Source of the DNA: Paraburkholderia sp. CNPSo 3272
GTDB lineage: Bacteria > Pseudomonadota > Gammaproteobacteria > Burkholderiales > Burkholderiaceae
DNA: 64,000 bases
NCBI RefSeq assembly: GCF_024206495.1
Contig: NZ_JAMBPQ010000006.1
Coordinates: forward strand, 124,001-188,000
Reading direction: 5' to 3'
Positions within the stretch are counted from its first letter, which is position 1. Each line of letters begins with the position of its first letter. Position numbers and translations under genes: made by a program. The notes under the pieces are model-generated. The model worked only from the letters and a program-made list of their open reading frames with translations, did no database searches and was not told where the DNA came from. Positions 27,809 through 35,706 of the stretch are shown here, piece after piece.

Positions 27809-28106
27809 ACATCCTTCCTTTCGTGGGTTTGGGCGCTGCGCGTGGATCGAAGAAAATCCGCCTCGCAGCGCGCATCAAGTCAAGTGGCCGGGCATCACCA
27901 TGACTCCCCGCCAGGATCGGCAGGCAAAGACCGCCGACGAGAACAGTCTACGTTTTACGACTCCCTGCCGATGGGCTAGCTTCGACGGCTTTGGGACATT
28001 CCCGGCTCGTTTCTGGCCATCGAGACAAAGCACATATCACGGCTCTCCGAAGGGTCGAATGGCTTTGCGGCGCGGCGCGAGTTTGCGCTATCGTTCGGGC
28101 TATCGA
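27809..28106. other. Gap between mmsA and efflux operon 2
   Basis: This gap of about 300 bases should hold the mmsA promoter on the minus strand and the end of the second efflux operon. No terminator with a clear T-run and no coding frame were recognised. Confidence 0.35.
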
Positions 28107-29639
28107 TTACCCGCCATATGTCGACTCCCATCCCCCTCCCAGCGCTTTACAAAGCGTAATGAGATTCGTAGCCGCCGTGGCTCTGCTTTGTTCGAGATTG
28201 CTTTGTGCTTCGAGCAGTTGCTTCTGCACGTTCAATACGTCGAGATAGTCGAGCGCCCCGGCCTTGTACCGCTCCCGCGCGACCGAGAGCGCGCGCTCGT
28301 TCATCGTCACGGCCTGGGCCAGCCGGTCGCGGCGGCGCTGTTCGGCGTCGTAGGTGACGAGCGCGTCGTCCACCTCCTGCCACGCGCGCAGCACCGTCTC
28401 CTTGTAGGCAATCGCCGCCTCCTGCTGTTGCGCCTCGCGCAGCTGGAGCGTCCCTTTCAGGCGACCGCCTTCGAAGATCGGAAATGTAATGGAAGGGCCA
28501 ACGACGAACTGCCCGGACGCCCAACTGGCCAGACTCGAGAGCTGAAGACTCTGAAAGCCCGCGCTGCCGTTGAGCATGATGCGCGGATAAAAATCGGCCT
28601 TCGCCACGCCGATCGACGCCGTCGCCGCGTGGAGTTCGGCTTCCGCCTTGCGGATGTCCGGCCGGCGCTGCACGAGTTCGGAAGGAAAACCGATCGGCAC
28701 CTGCGCGGGCAGCACCGGCACTTCCTGCGTTGCAGCCAGCGTCTGGCGCAGCGCGCCCGGTTCCGCGCCGAGCAGCAGGCCGATGGCATTGATCGTCGTT
28801 TCGGAGTGCGATTCGAGCGTGGGAATCAGGCTTTCGATATTCGCTACCTGCGCCGCAGCGTTCGAAACATCGAGATCCGTCGTGACGCCTTCATGCGCGC
28901 GCACCTGCGTGAGTTTCAGCGCGTCGTTGGCGATGTCCAGGTTTTGATGCGCGATCTGCAGGAGTTCCTGCGTGTCGCGCAACTCGATATAGTCTCGCGC
29001 AAGCTCCGCGCGCGCGCTCAGCAAGACCGCGTTCCGGTCCTCATACGAGGCTTCGGACAGCGCCGTCGCCGCTTCCACGCTGCGTCGCACGCGGCCCCAT
29101 ATATCGACCTCCCATGAAGCATCGAAGCCGACCTGATACAGGTTATAGGCGGGCGAACCCTTGGAGCCCGGCATGGCCGCCACGCCGAGGGGCGCGCTGC
29201 CCGAGGCCGACTGCGGCTGACTCTGCGTCGGCGTCACGCCGAGCAGCGAGAGGATGCCGTTCTCACTGCCGCGTTCGCGGTTATACGATGCGGCGCCGTC
29301 GAGCGTCGGATATTCGGCTGCGCCCGCAACGCGGCGCTCGGCGCGGCTTTGCAGCAGGCGTGCAGAGGCGGCGGCCACGTCCAGGTTCGCGTCGGCCAGT
29401 TGCTTTTCCAGGCCGTTCAGTACCGGGTCGTTGAACAGCGTCCACCACTCTGGACCAAACTGGCCTTCCACGGCTTTGCTCGGCGCCTGCGCCGTTTGTG
29501 TGCGGTTGAAGACCTCCGGCGTCGGCGACTTCGGCGGTTCGAAGTTTGGACCCACTGTGCAACCGGCTATTGTCAGGAACGCCAGGCACGCGAGAACCGC
29601 GAGAACGATCGCACGGCCAGCATATTTGCTCGTGTTCAT
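28107..29639 (-). CDS. Efflux outer-membrane factor, NodT-family lipoprotein (system 2)
   Basis: The 510-residue outer-membrane channel has lipobox LTIAGC at about residues 22-27 followed by TVGPNFEPPKSPTPE. The paired efflux repeats include VGFDASWEVDIWGRVRRSVE and IGFPSELVQRRPDIRKAEAE. It serves the EmrA/EmrB-like pair just upstream and overlaps the adaptor stop by 4 bases (ATGA). The C-terminus LCKALGGGWE is the usual NodT ending. Confidence 0.93.
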   Translation of the reverse strand: MNTSKYAGRAIVLAVLACLAFLTIAGCTVGPNFEPPKSPTPEVFNRTQTAQAPSKAVEGQFGPEWWTLFNDPVLNGLEKQLADANLDVAAASARLLQSRAERRVAGAAEYPTLDGAASYNRERGSENGILSLLGVTPTQSQPQSASGSAPLGVAAMPGSKGSPAYNLYQVGFDASWEVDIWGRVRRSVEAATALSEASYEDRNAVLLSARAELARDYIELRDTQELLQIAHQNLDIANDALKLTQVRAHEGVTTDLDVSNAAAQVANIESLIPTLESHSETTINAIGLLLGAEPGALRQTLAATQEVPVLPAQVPIGFPSELVQRRPDIRKAEAELHAATASIGVAKADFYPRIMLNGSAGFQSLQLSSLASWASGQFVVGPSITFPIFEGGRLKGTLQLREAQQQEAAIAYKETVLRAWQEVDDALVTYDAEQRRRDRLAQAVTMNERALSVARERYKAGALDYLDVLNVQKQLLEAQSNLEQSRATAATNLITLCKALGGGWESTYGG

Positions 29640-30724
29640 TTTCTTTCCGCTCCCTCGGCCGTCGCTTCCTCGCCCCGGCCAACGGCCACTTCGGCTTCCA
29701 CCGAGAGCCCGACGCTCAATGCCGCCGCAGCAGGCTGCCCGCGATCGATCGTGATCTTGACGGGCACGCGCTGCACCACCTTCGTAAAGTTGCCCGTGGC
29801 GTTGTCGGGTGCGATCGGCGCAAAGCTCACGCCGGTCGCCGGCGCGAGGCTGTCGATGCGGCCACGGATCACGACGCCGGGAAGGCTGTCGACCGTCACG
29901 CGCACGCTTTCGCCGGGCCGCATATTCGCGATCTGGCTCTCCTGGAAGTTGGCCACGACATAGGCATCCGAAAGCGGAACGATTGCCAGCACCGGTGCGC
30001 CGGGCGTCACGAATGCGCCGACCCGCGCCGAGCGGCGCCCGACCTTGCCGTCGACGGGCGCGCGGACCTCCGTATAGGAGAGGTTGAGCTTCGCCTGTTC
30101 GAGCACCGCCTCGGCGTGTTGGAGCGCACCGGCGGCCTTGTCGCGCTCGGTGCGCAAGACGTCCAGGTTTTGCTGGGTCGCCGACAGCACCGCCTGATCG
30201 TGCGACTGCTGCGCGAGCTGCTCGGCGAGCGTGCTCGAAGCCTGTTGCTGCTCCTGTGCAGTCCCCGCCCCCGCCGTGGAAAGATTCTGGTAGCGCGCTG
30301 CGTTGGCACGCGCAAAGCCGATCGACGCGTCGTCGGCGCGCAGCGTGGCGCGCGCCTGATCGACGAGCGACGGCTGGCGTGCGATCTGCGCGTCGAAGTT
30401 CGCCACCGACGCCTTCGCGCCCGCCACCTCCGCCTCAGCGCTCATCAACGCGGCGTGATAGTCGCGGTCGTCGATTCGCACCAGCAACTGGCCGGCCTTC
30501 ACGTCCTCGTTGTCATTCACCAGCACGTCCGCGATCTGCCCGGCGACTCGCGGCGCGACGAGCGTGAAATCCGCGGTGACGTAGGCGTCGTTCGTGGATT
30601 CCGAACTGGAGTGAGACAGGAGCTTCGTGCCGCCCCACGCAGCGACGCCGACAACGGCGACGACTGCCGCAATACGAAGCCATTTCAACCTGGACGGTGA
30701 GGGTGTGGGTTTAGTCGATGACAT
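29636..30724 (-). CDS. HlyD/EmrA-family efflux adaptor (system 2)
   Basis: The 362-residue adaptor has an N-terminal membrane helix (about 14-32), lipoyl halves with STNDAYVTADFTLVAPRVAG and VDGKVGRRSARVGAFVTPGA, and a long coiled coil between them. EmrA-type adaptors link a 14-helix MFS pump to an outer-membrane channel. The middle of the operon is tight: 12 bases after the pump stop and a 4-base overlap with the channel gene. Confidence 0.93.
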   Translation of the reverse strand: MSSTKPTPSPSRLKWLRIAAVVAVVGVAAWGGTKLLSHSSSESTNDAYVTADFTLVAPRVAGQIADVLVNDNEDVKAGQLLVRIDDRDYHAALMSAEAEVAGAKASVANFDAQIARQPSLVDQARATLRADDASIGFARANAARYQNLSTAGAGTAQEQQQASSTLAEQLAQQSHDQAVLSATQQNLDVLRTERDKAAGALQHAEAVLEQAKLNLSYTEVRAPVDGKVGRRSARVGAFVTPGAPVLAIVPLSDAYVVANFQESQIANMRPGESVRVTVDSLPGVVIRGRIDSLAPATGVSFAPIAPDNATGNFTKVVQRVPVKITIDRGQPAAAALSVGLSVEAEVAVGRGEEATAEGAERK

Positions 30725-30736
30725 GGAGAACGGACC

Positions 30737-32362
30737 TCATTTCGAAGCGGGCGGCGTAGTGCTCCACGGCGGATAGATCCGCACCGGCAGCACCGGAACA
30801 AGAAGAAGCAGAACGAGCGCAACGCACGCCATCACCCGGTAGAGATCGGCGGAAGTCAGCACGACGGCCTGCTCGTGAATACGGTGTGCGAGTTGCCCCA
30901 GCGCGTAGGGGGTGTCGAGGCCAGGGCCCGCCACCAGTGCGCGGTTGCCCAACTGGTCGACGAGCATGCTCGAATGGAAATGTTCGCGCGCGGTGCCCAC
31001 CCCCTCGATCAGACCCGATGCCATGGCGGCGGAGAACGTCTTGACCGTATTGAACATGGCGGAAGCGAACGGCCCCTCCGGCGGCGGCAAACCCGTCGTG
31101 ACGCCCATGAGGATCGACATGATCACCAGGGGCTGCGCGATGATCTGCAGCACCTGCAGCACATAGAAGTTGTCGCGAATCCATTCGGACGTCATGAAGC
31201 TGCCGAGGGCGCACGTCGTGAACATCAGCGACAGACCGATTGCGATCACCCAGCGGTGATCGGCGCGCCGCGTGTTCAATAACGCCGCCGCAAAAGGAAG
31301 CGTAATCAGCAGCGGAATGGCGAGCAGCAGCGAGAGCGGCGCGGTCTGCAGCGGCCGGTACGCGTGAACCTTGGCGAGAAACTGCCCGGGTATCGCCGCG
31401 ACGCCCACCAGCAGAATCACGGTGCCGACCAAGGTCGATAGTCCGTGCGTGAAATTCCTGCGCTCGAGTAACTGGAGCTTGAAAAAGGGCACGGGCTGAA
31501 ACCACTCGTTGACGAGGAAGACCACGAGCAGCAGAATGCCGCCGCCCAACATCACGCGGATAAAGTCCGATTCGAACCAGTCGAGCCGGTCGCCTTGCAA
31601 AAGCCCGGTCACGAGCATGGCAAACGCGGGGAAGCCCGCAATCAAGCCTATCCAGTTGAAGGCACGAAAGCGCTCGAGCTTGACCGGATCGGCGGGCAGC
31701 CCCTGCTGAATCGCGATACAGCACAGCACGCCGAGCGGAATGATTTGCCAGAACGCCATGCGCCAGCTCACGAACTCCGTCCACACGGCGGCGAGCGGTG
31801 TCCCGAGCGCCGGCCCGAAGGTTGCCGTGAGCGCATAGCCGGCGAGCCCATACAGCTTGAATTTAGGCGGCAGATAACGCAGCGCCACGATGATCAGCAT
31901 GGGGGGCAGACAGCCGCCCGCGATTCCCTGGAAGATACGCAAGACGTAGAGCGTCGCCAGATTCGGCGCAAACGGGCACAGCAATCCGAACAACATCGTG
32001 GCGAGCACGGCGCCGATCGTGAAGCGCTTGAGCGTAAGGGTGATGCCGAACCAGGGGGCGAATACCATCGTCGCGACATTGGCGGCTTCGAACAGCGAGG
32101 TGAGCCACGTCCCGTCGTCATGCCCGATCAGGAACGCGCCCTGGATATCGGCCATCGCCGCCGCAGTCACCTGTTCGTTGAGGATGGCCAGCAACGAAGC
32201 GAACAACATGCCGAGCAGGCCCACCACGATGCGCCCCGTGAACGCCACTTGCGCGGGGGCAGGCGGCGCCGGCGACGCGGCTTCGCGCACAGGGCGTGGC
32301 TCCAGCGCCTGTGGTTCCGTTGCCGCTTTCGTTCCAGTCGTCAAAGGGTTCGCGGTTGTCAT
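30737..32362 (-). CDS. DHA2-type MFS efflux pump, EmrB-like (system 2)
   Basis: This pump of 541 residues has 14 predicted helices. It carries LASLLAILNEQVTAAAMADI in helix 1, VLRIFQGIAGGCLPPMLIIV and ALTATFGPALGTPLAAVWTE, features of the DHA2/EmrB group. The ATG at 32362 is preferred to a TTG four codons upstream. It heads an operon of pump, adaptor and outer-membrane factor and is divergent from a LysR gene. The likely role is export of hydrophobic or phenolic toxins. Helix 1 carries NEQ instead of the common DxTIVNVALP. Confidence 0.9.
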   Translation of the reverse strand: MTTANPLTTGTKAATEPQALEPRPVREAASPAPPAPAQVAFTGRIVVGLLGMLFASLLAILNEQVTAAAMADIQGAFLIGHDDGTWLTSLFEAANVATMVFAPWFGITLTLKRFTIGAVLATMLFGLLCPFAPNLATLYVLRIFQGIAGGCLPPMLIIVALRYLPPKFKLYGLAGYALTATFGPALGTPLAAVWTEFVSWRMAFWQIIPLGVLCCIAIQQGLPADPVKLERFRAFNWIGLIAGFPAFAMLVTGLLQGDRLDWFESDFIRVMLGGGILLLVVFLVNEWFQPVPFFKLQLLERRNFTHGLSTLVGTVILLVGVAAIPGQFLAKVHAYRPLQTAPLSLLLAIPLLITLPFAAALLNTRRADHRWVIAIGLSLMFTTCALGSFMTSEWIRDNFYVLQVLQIIAQPLVIMSILMGVTTGLPPPEGPFASAMFNTVKTFSAAMASGLIEGVGTAREHFHSSMLVDQLGNRALVAGPGLDTPYALGQLAHRIHEQAVVLTSADLYRVMACVALVLLLLVPVLPVRIYPPWSTTPPASK

Positions 32363-32374
32363 GGCGATCAGCAA

Positions 32375-32863
32375 CTTCCCGGGTTTCGTTAGCTGTACTG
32401 TTTGATGTGGCTATTTCACTGTGGGGCCATTCAGTGCCCTGCGTCCTCATGCGATACGATGACCACACCATCGTTTTCGCCGCGCATTGTTGCTGTTCAC
32501 TGACGGCTTTATTGTCAGAGATGAACCCAATTTCTTAAAGCCTCGCCTGGTCTGATTTTGGGCCATCTAGTACGAGAATTTTGCCAGGCCGACCGGGCAA
32601 GGTCCGCCAGCGCATGTGCGCCGCGTCAACGCAAACCTGACTGATTACGCATGGGTCAGTTCTGCACGCTTTTGAGCCAATCCAGGTGGCGAGACGTCAA
32701 CAGAAGGCACAGGATGCTTAGAATCGCGGCGTATGCATTAAGGCCGCGGGCTAATCGCTGTGAAGACGATTAACGAAGTTTGAAAACGAACCGGCAACGG
32801 TAGGTGCCGAAAGGCTTCTACTTTTGTTATCCGTTTGCAAGAGACCTGGATTGGGAAGTCAAG
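32375..32863. other. Divergent control region, efflux operon 2 / LysR
   Basis: This gap of nearly 490 bases is long for a divergent LysR promoter region. The parts near 32395-32560 and 32770-32860 are AT-richer and likely hold the two promoters. No gene remnant was recognised. Confidence 0.4.
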
Positions 32864-33886
32864 ATGGACAGATTACGCGAGATGGAGGTTTTTGTAGCCA
32901 TCATCGAACGCGGCAGCTTCAGCGCCGCATCTGAAAAATTCGGCTTGTCGCGAGCGGCGGTGTCGCGGGCGGTGAACGCGCTCGAAACGCGCCTGGGCGC
33001 CCAGCTGCTCGCGCGCACGACACGCTCGTTGCGGCCCACGGACGCCGGCGTCGCTTACCTCGAGGCCTGCCGCAAACTGCTGGATGGCATCACCGACGCA
33101 GAGTCGCATATCGCCACGAATCTCGCCAACCCGGTGGGCACGCTCACGATTACGGCGCCGGTGCAACTCGGCCAGCGCTTTATCGCTCCGCTCGTCAACG
33201 CCTACTCGCTGCGCTATCCCGACGTCAGTGTGAACGCCGTTTACCTCGATCGTCCCACGCGCCTGCTCGAAGAAGGTATGGATGTCGCCATACGTATTGG
33301 CCGTCTCGAAGATTCGTCGACTTTCGCGGTGCGCCTGGGATCCGTGCGGCGGCAAACCTTCGCGTCCCCCGCTTATCTCGCCGGGCATGGTGAGCCCATG
33401 CATCCGCGAGACCTGGCCGGCCACCACTGCGTGTCCTTTACCGGTGTTTCCCAACCGTTCGAGTGGATGTTTTACGAAAACAACGCAAAGATTCCTGTAC
33501 GACTGCAGCCGCGCCTGATCGTCAATCTCGCGCCCGCCGCCATTTCGGCCGCGCAAGACGGCGTAGGTATCACGCAGTTGCTGTCTTATCAGGCCGCAAC
33601 CGAAGTCGCTTGCGGAAATCTGGTGCCCGTTTTGCGCGCATACGAGCCCGAATCGGTGCCCGTCAGCCTGCTTCACGTCGAACGGCGCGGTACGAGTGGA
33701 AAGATCCGGTCCTTCGTGGAGTTCGTGACCGAAACGCTGCGCAACAACCCGTATCTTCAATGTGCGAGCGGATTGAAGACCGAAGGCGAATGTACGCCGG
33801 CTCAAGATAATCGCGAACTCACAAGGAGGCGTTCCGAAGCGCCAGCCCCTTATCTACAGCCGCTTATTCATTCACTCGACGATTGA
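32864..33886 (+). CDS. LysR-family transcriptional regulator
   Basis: The 340-residue protein has the LysR helix-turn-helix within residues 1-60 (EMEVFVAIIERGSFSAASEK, then AAVSRAVNALETRLGAQLLA) and a standard effector domain ending near residue 300. The last 40 residues are an extra, polar tail beyond the usual LysR length. ATG at 32864 is chosen because the HTH begins there. It is divergent from efflux operon 2, which it probably controls. Its end overlaps the convergent mug gene by 15 bases. Confidence 0.92.
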   Translation: MDRLREMEVFVAIIERGSFSAASEKFGLSRAAVSRAVNALETRLGAQLLARTTRSLRPTDAGVAYLEACRKLLDGITDAESHIATNLANPVGTLTITAPVQLGQRFIAPLVNAYSLRYPDVSVNAVYLDRPTRLLEEGMDVAIRIGRLEDSSTFAVRLGSVRRQTFASPAYLAGHGEPMHPRDLAGHHCVSFTGVSQPFEWMFYENNAKIPVRLQPRLIVNLAPAAISAAQDGVGITQLLSYQAATEVACGNLVPVLRAYEPESVPVSLLHVERRGTSGKIRSFVEFVTETLRNNPYLQCASGLKTEGECTPAQDNRELTRRRSEAPAPYLQPLIHSLDD

Positions 33887-34438
33887 AGACGACTGAGCCG
33901 CCATCCGAAGTTCGCGGTACGCGCTCACGAGCGCGTCGAGGCTGTATGCGCGATTCAAGCCGCTAGGGTTCGGCAGAACCCACACACGCGCGCCGCCGAA
34001 CCTGCTCGATTGCAAACCCCATTGGATATCGCGCTGGCCGGACATTTCGGCAAGCGCCATCTTGCCAAGAAAGGCGATGAACCGTGGCGCGTAGTATTGA
34101 ACCTTGAGTTCGAATTGCGCCCCGGCAGCCTGAATCTCCGCTCTGGACAATTCGTCCGCGCGTGCCGTCGCGCGCGAGACCGCCGTAGTCAGACCAAAGC
34201 CATGCTGCAGCAACTCACGGTCGTTCTCGGGGCGAAATTCTTCGGGCGTAAAACCAGCGCGATGGAGCACTCGCCAAAAGCGGTTCCCTCTGCCATCGAA
34301 GTGGCGCCCCGTGGCCGCCGCACGCATGCCCGGATTGATTCCGCAAAACAAGACCGACAAGCGGGGTTCGATGATATCGGGAAGCAATGGCGCGGCATTG
34401 GCGTTTGCCAGCTCCGCCAGGGAATCGTCGCTACGCAC
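33872..34438 (-). CDS. mug: G/U(T) mismatch-specific uracil-DNA glycosylase Mug
   Basis: The 188-residue protein carries the Mug signature GINPG (about residues 33-37) and the second active-site strand VLPNPSGLNR (about 153-162), with the usual ATGRHFDGRGNRFWRVLHRA between. Mug removes uracil or ethenocytosine opposite G. A GTG start at 34438 overlaps the end of the upstream GlxA-type gene by 8 bases, so the two are co-translated. An in-frame ATG is not available nearby. Confidence 0.92.
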   Translation of the reverse strand: MRSDDSLAELANANAAPLLPDIIEPRLSVLFCGINPGMRAAATGRHFDGRGNRFWRVLHRAGFTPEEFRPENDRELLQHGFGLTTAVSRATARADELSRAEIQAAGAQFELKVQYYAPRFIAFLGKMALAEMSGQRDIQWGLQSSRFGGARVWVLPNPSGLNRAYSLDALVSAYRELRMAAQSSSIVE

Positions 34439-35396
34439 TCGCCTCCCCGCGGAATCGCAGGCGATATTGTTTTGGCGTGACGTTCAGGCGCCGCGAGAAC
34501 GTCGTGCGCATATGCGTGGCGCTATGAAAGCCGCATTTGAATGCGACCGTCTTGAGCGGTGCATCCGTGTCCTCCAGGAGTTTCCTCGCCGTGTCGACGC
34601 GAACCTGCTCGACGAATCCGGAGGGCGTCACCTTGGCGTTTTTGGCGAATATGCGCGACAAGGTGCGCCGGCTCACGGCAGCCGCGCTCGCCAGCGCCTC
34701 GATCGAAAGCGTATCGGTGATATGTTCGCTCACGTAGCGATACACCTTACTGAGTATGGGGTCCTCGTCCTTGCCGGCGCCGACATACGGGCTGTACTGA
34801 GACTGCCCCCCTTCGCGCTGGATATACACCACCAGCCGCTTCGCAACCCGCACCGCCAGTTCGTGTCCCCAGTCTTCGGCCACCAGCGCGAGGCACAGAT
34901 CGATGCCCGCGGTCACGCCCGCCGACGTGAACAGCCGCCCGTCGCGAACGAAAATGCGGTCCGGCTGCACATTGGCGTGCGGGAATTCATTGGACAGACG
35001 CCCGGCATCCGACCAGTGGGTCGTCACTTCCTTGCCGTCGAGCAGCCCTGCATGAGCGAGCACGAAAGCGCCGTTGCACACCGAACCAAAGCGGCTCGCA
35101 CTGCGCGCCTGGTTTTGCAGCCAGGCCAGAAACTCATTCGACGGATGCACGTCGGGCAACTGCGGCCCGCCAGCCACGAGCAGCAGGTCCCATTGCACGT
35201 CGCTGTCGGCATAGCCGCGGGAGACCGCCAGTTGCATGCCGTTCGAGCAGGTCACGGCGCCCGCCTCGCGCCCGACGAGCGTCACCTCATAGCGCTGATG
35301 CTCGGAGAGAAATGTATTCGCCTCGGCGAACACATCGAGTGGGCCTGCAACATCTAGCGCCTGCACACCATCGAATACAACAATGGCGACTTTCAT
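34431..35396 (-). CDS. GlxA-family regulator (DJ-1/PfpI domain + AraC HTH)
   Basis: The 321-residue protein has an N-terminal DJ-1/PfpI amidotransferase-like domain (about 1-190, with GSVCNGAFVLAHAGLLDGKE holding the elbow Cys) and a C-terminal AraC double helix-turn-helix. The HTH part (about 210-315) has AAAVSRRTLSRIFAKNAKVT and TVAFKCGFHSATHMRTTFSR. Members such as GbdR and CdhR regulate catabolism of quaternary amines and amino acids. It is divergent from sucA across about 310 bases that contain nested palindromes. Confidence 0.93.
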   Translation of the reverse strand: MKVAIVVFDGVQALDVAGPLDVFAEANTFLSEHQRYEVTLVGREAGAVTCSNGMQLAVSRGYADSDVQWDLLLVAGGPQLPDVHPSNEFLAWLQNQARSASRFGSVCNGAFVLAHAGLLDGKEVTTHWSDAGRLSNEFPHANVQPDRIFVRDGRLFTSAGVTAGIDLCLALVAEDWGHELAVRVAKRLVVYIQREGGQSQYSPYVGAGKDEDPILSKVYRYVSEHITDTLSIEALASAAAVSRRTLSRIFAKNAKVTPSGFVEQVRVDTARKLLEDTDAPLKTVAFKCGFHSATHMRTTFSRRLNVTPKQYRLRFRGEASA

Positions 35397-35706
35397 GCCG
35401 TGACCTTCAGAGGTGGCGTCCCAACCAGGACCGTGGCGCAGCTTAACGCATCGCCGTTAAGCGATGCAGTCTGTCCCCGGAAAAAGTATTTTGCGTCGGT
35501 GTAACAAATCGGCAGCGTGGCCCAAAACGTCCACTAGTTGGCAGGCGGCGGCACCACGCGCGCGTTTCGCCCGCTGCCCCGCATAACTAGACTGTGTTCA
35601 CGACTGCGGCTGGCAAACAACCCGCGCGGACCGGCAGGCGTTAGCGCCACCACCCCACGTGTTGCACCCGACATTGGACCGCACACCGACCAAAGGCAGA
35701 CTCATC
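35397..35706. promoter_or_regulatory. Divergent control region glxA-type gene / sucA
   Basis: This gap of about 310 bases carries nested palindromes close to the GlxA-type start (35441-35467). The sucA ribosome site is weak (AAAGGCAGACTCATC before ATG 35707). No other gene was seen. Confidence 0.5.
35441..35467. promoter_or_regulatory. Two overlapping perfect inverted repeats
   Basis: GCTTAACG/CGTTAAGC (6-base spacer, 35441-35462) overlaps GCATCGC/GCGATGC (6-base spacer, 35448-35467). The two hairpins exclude each other. The place, 45-70 bases upstream of the GlxA-type start, fits an operator. Confidence 0.55.
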
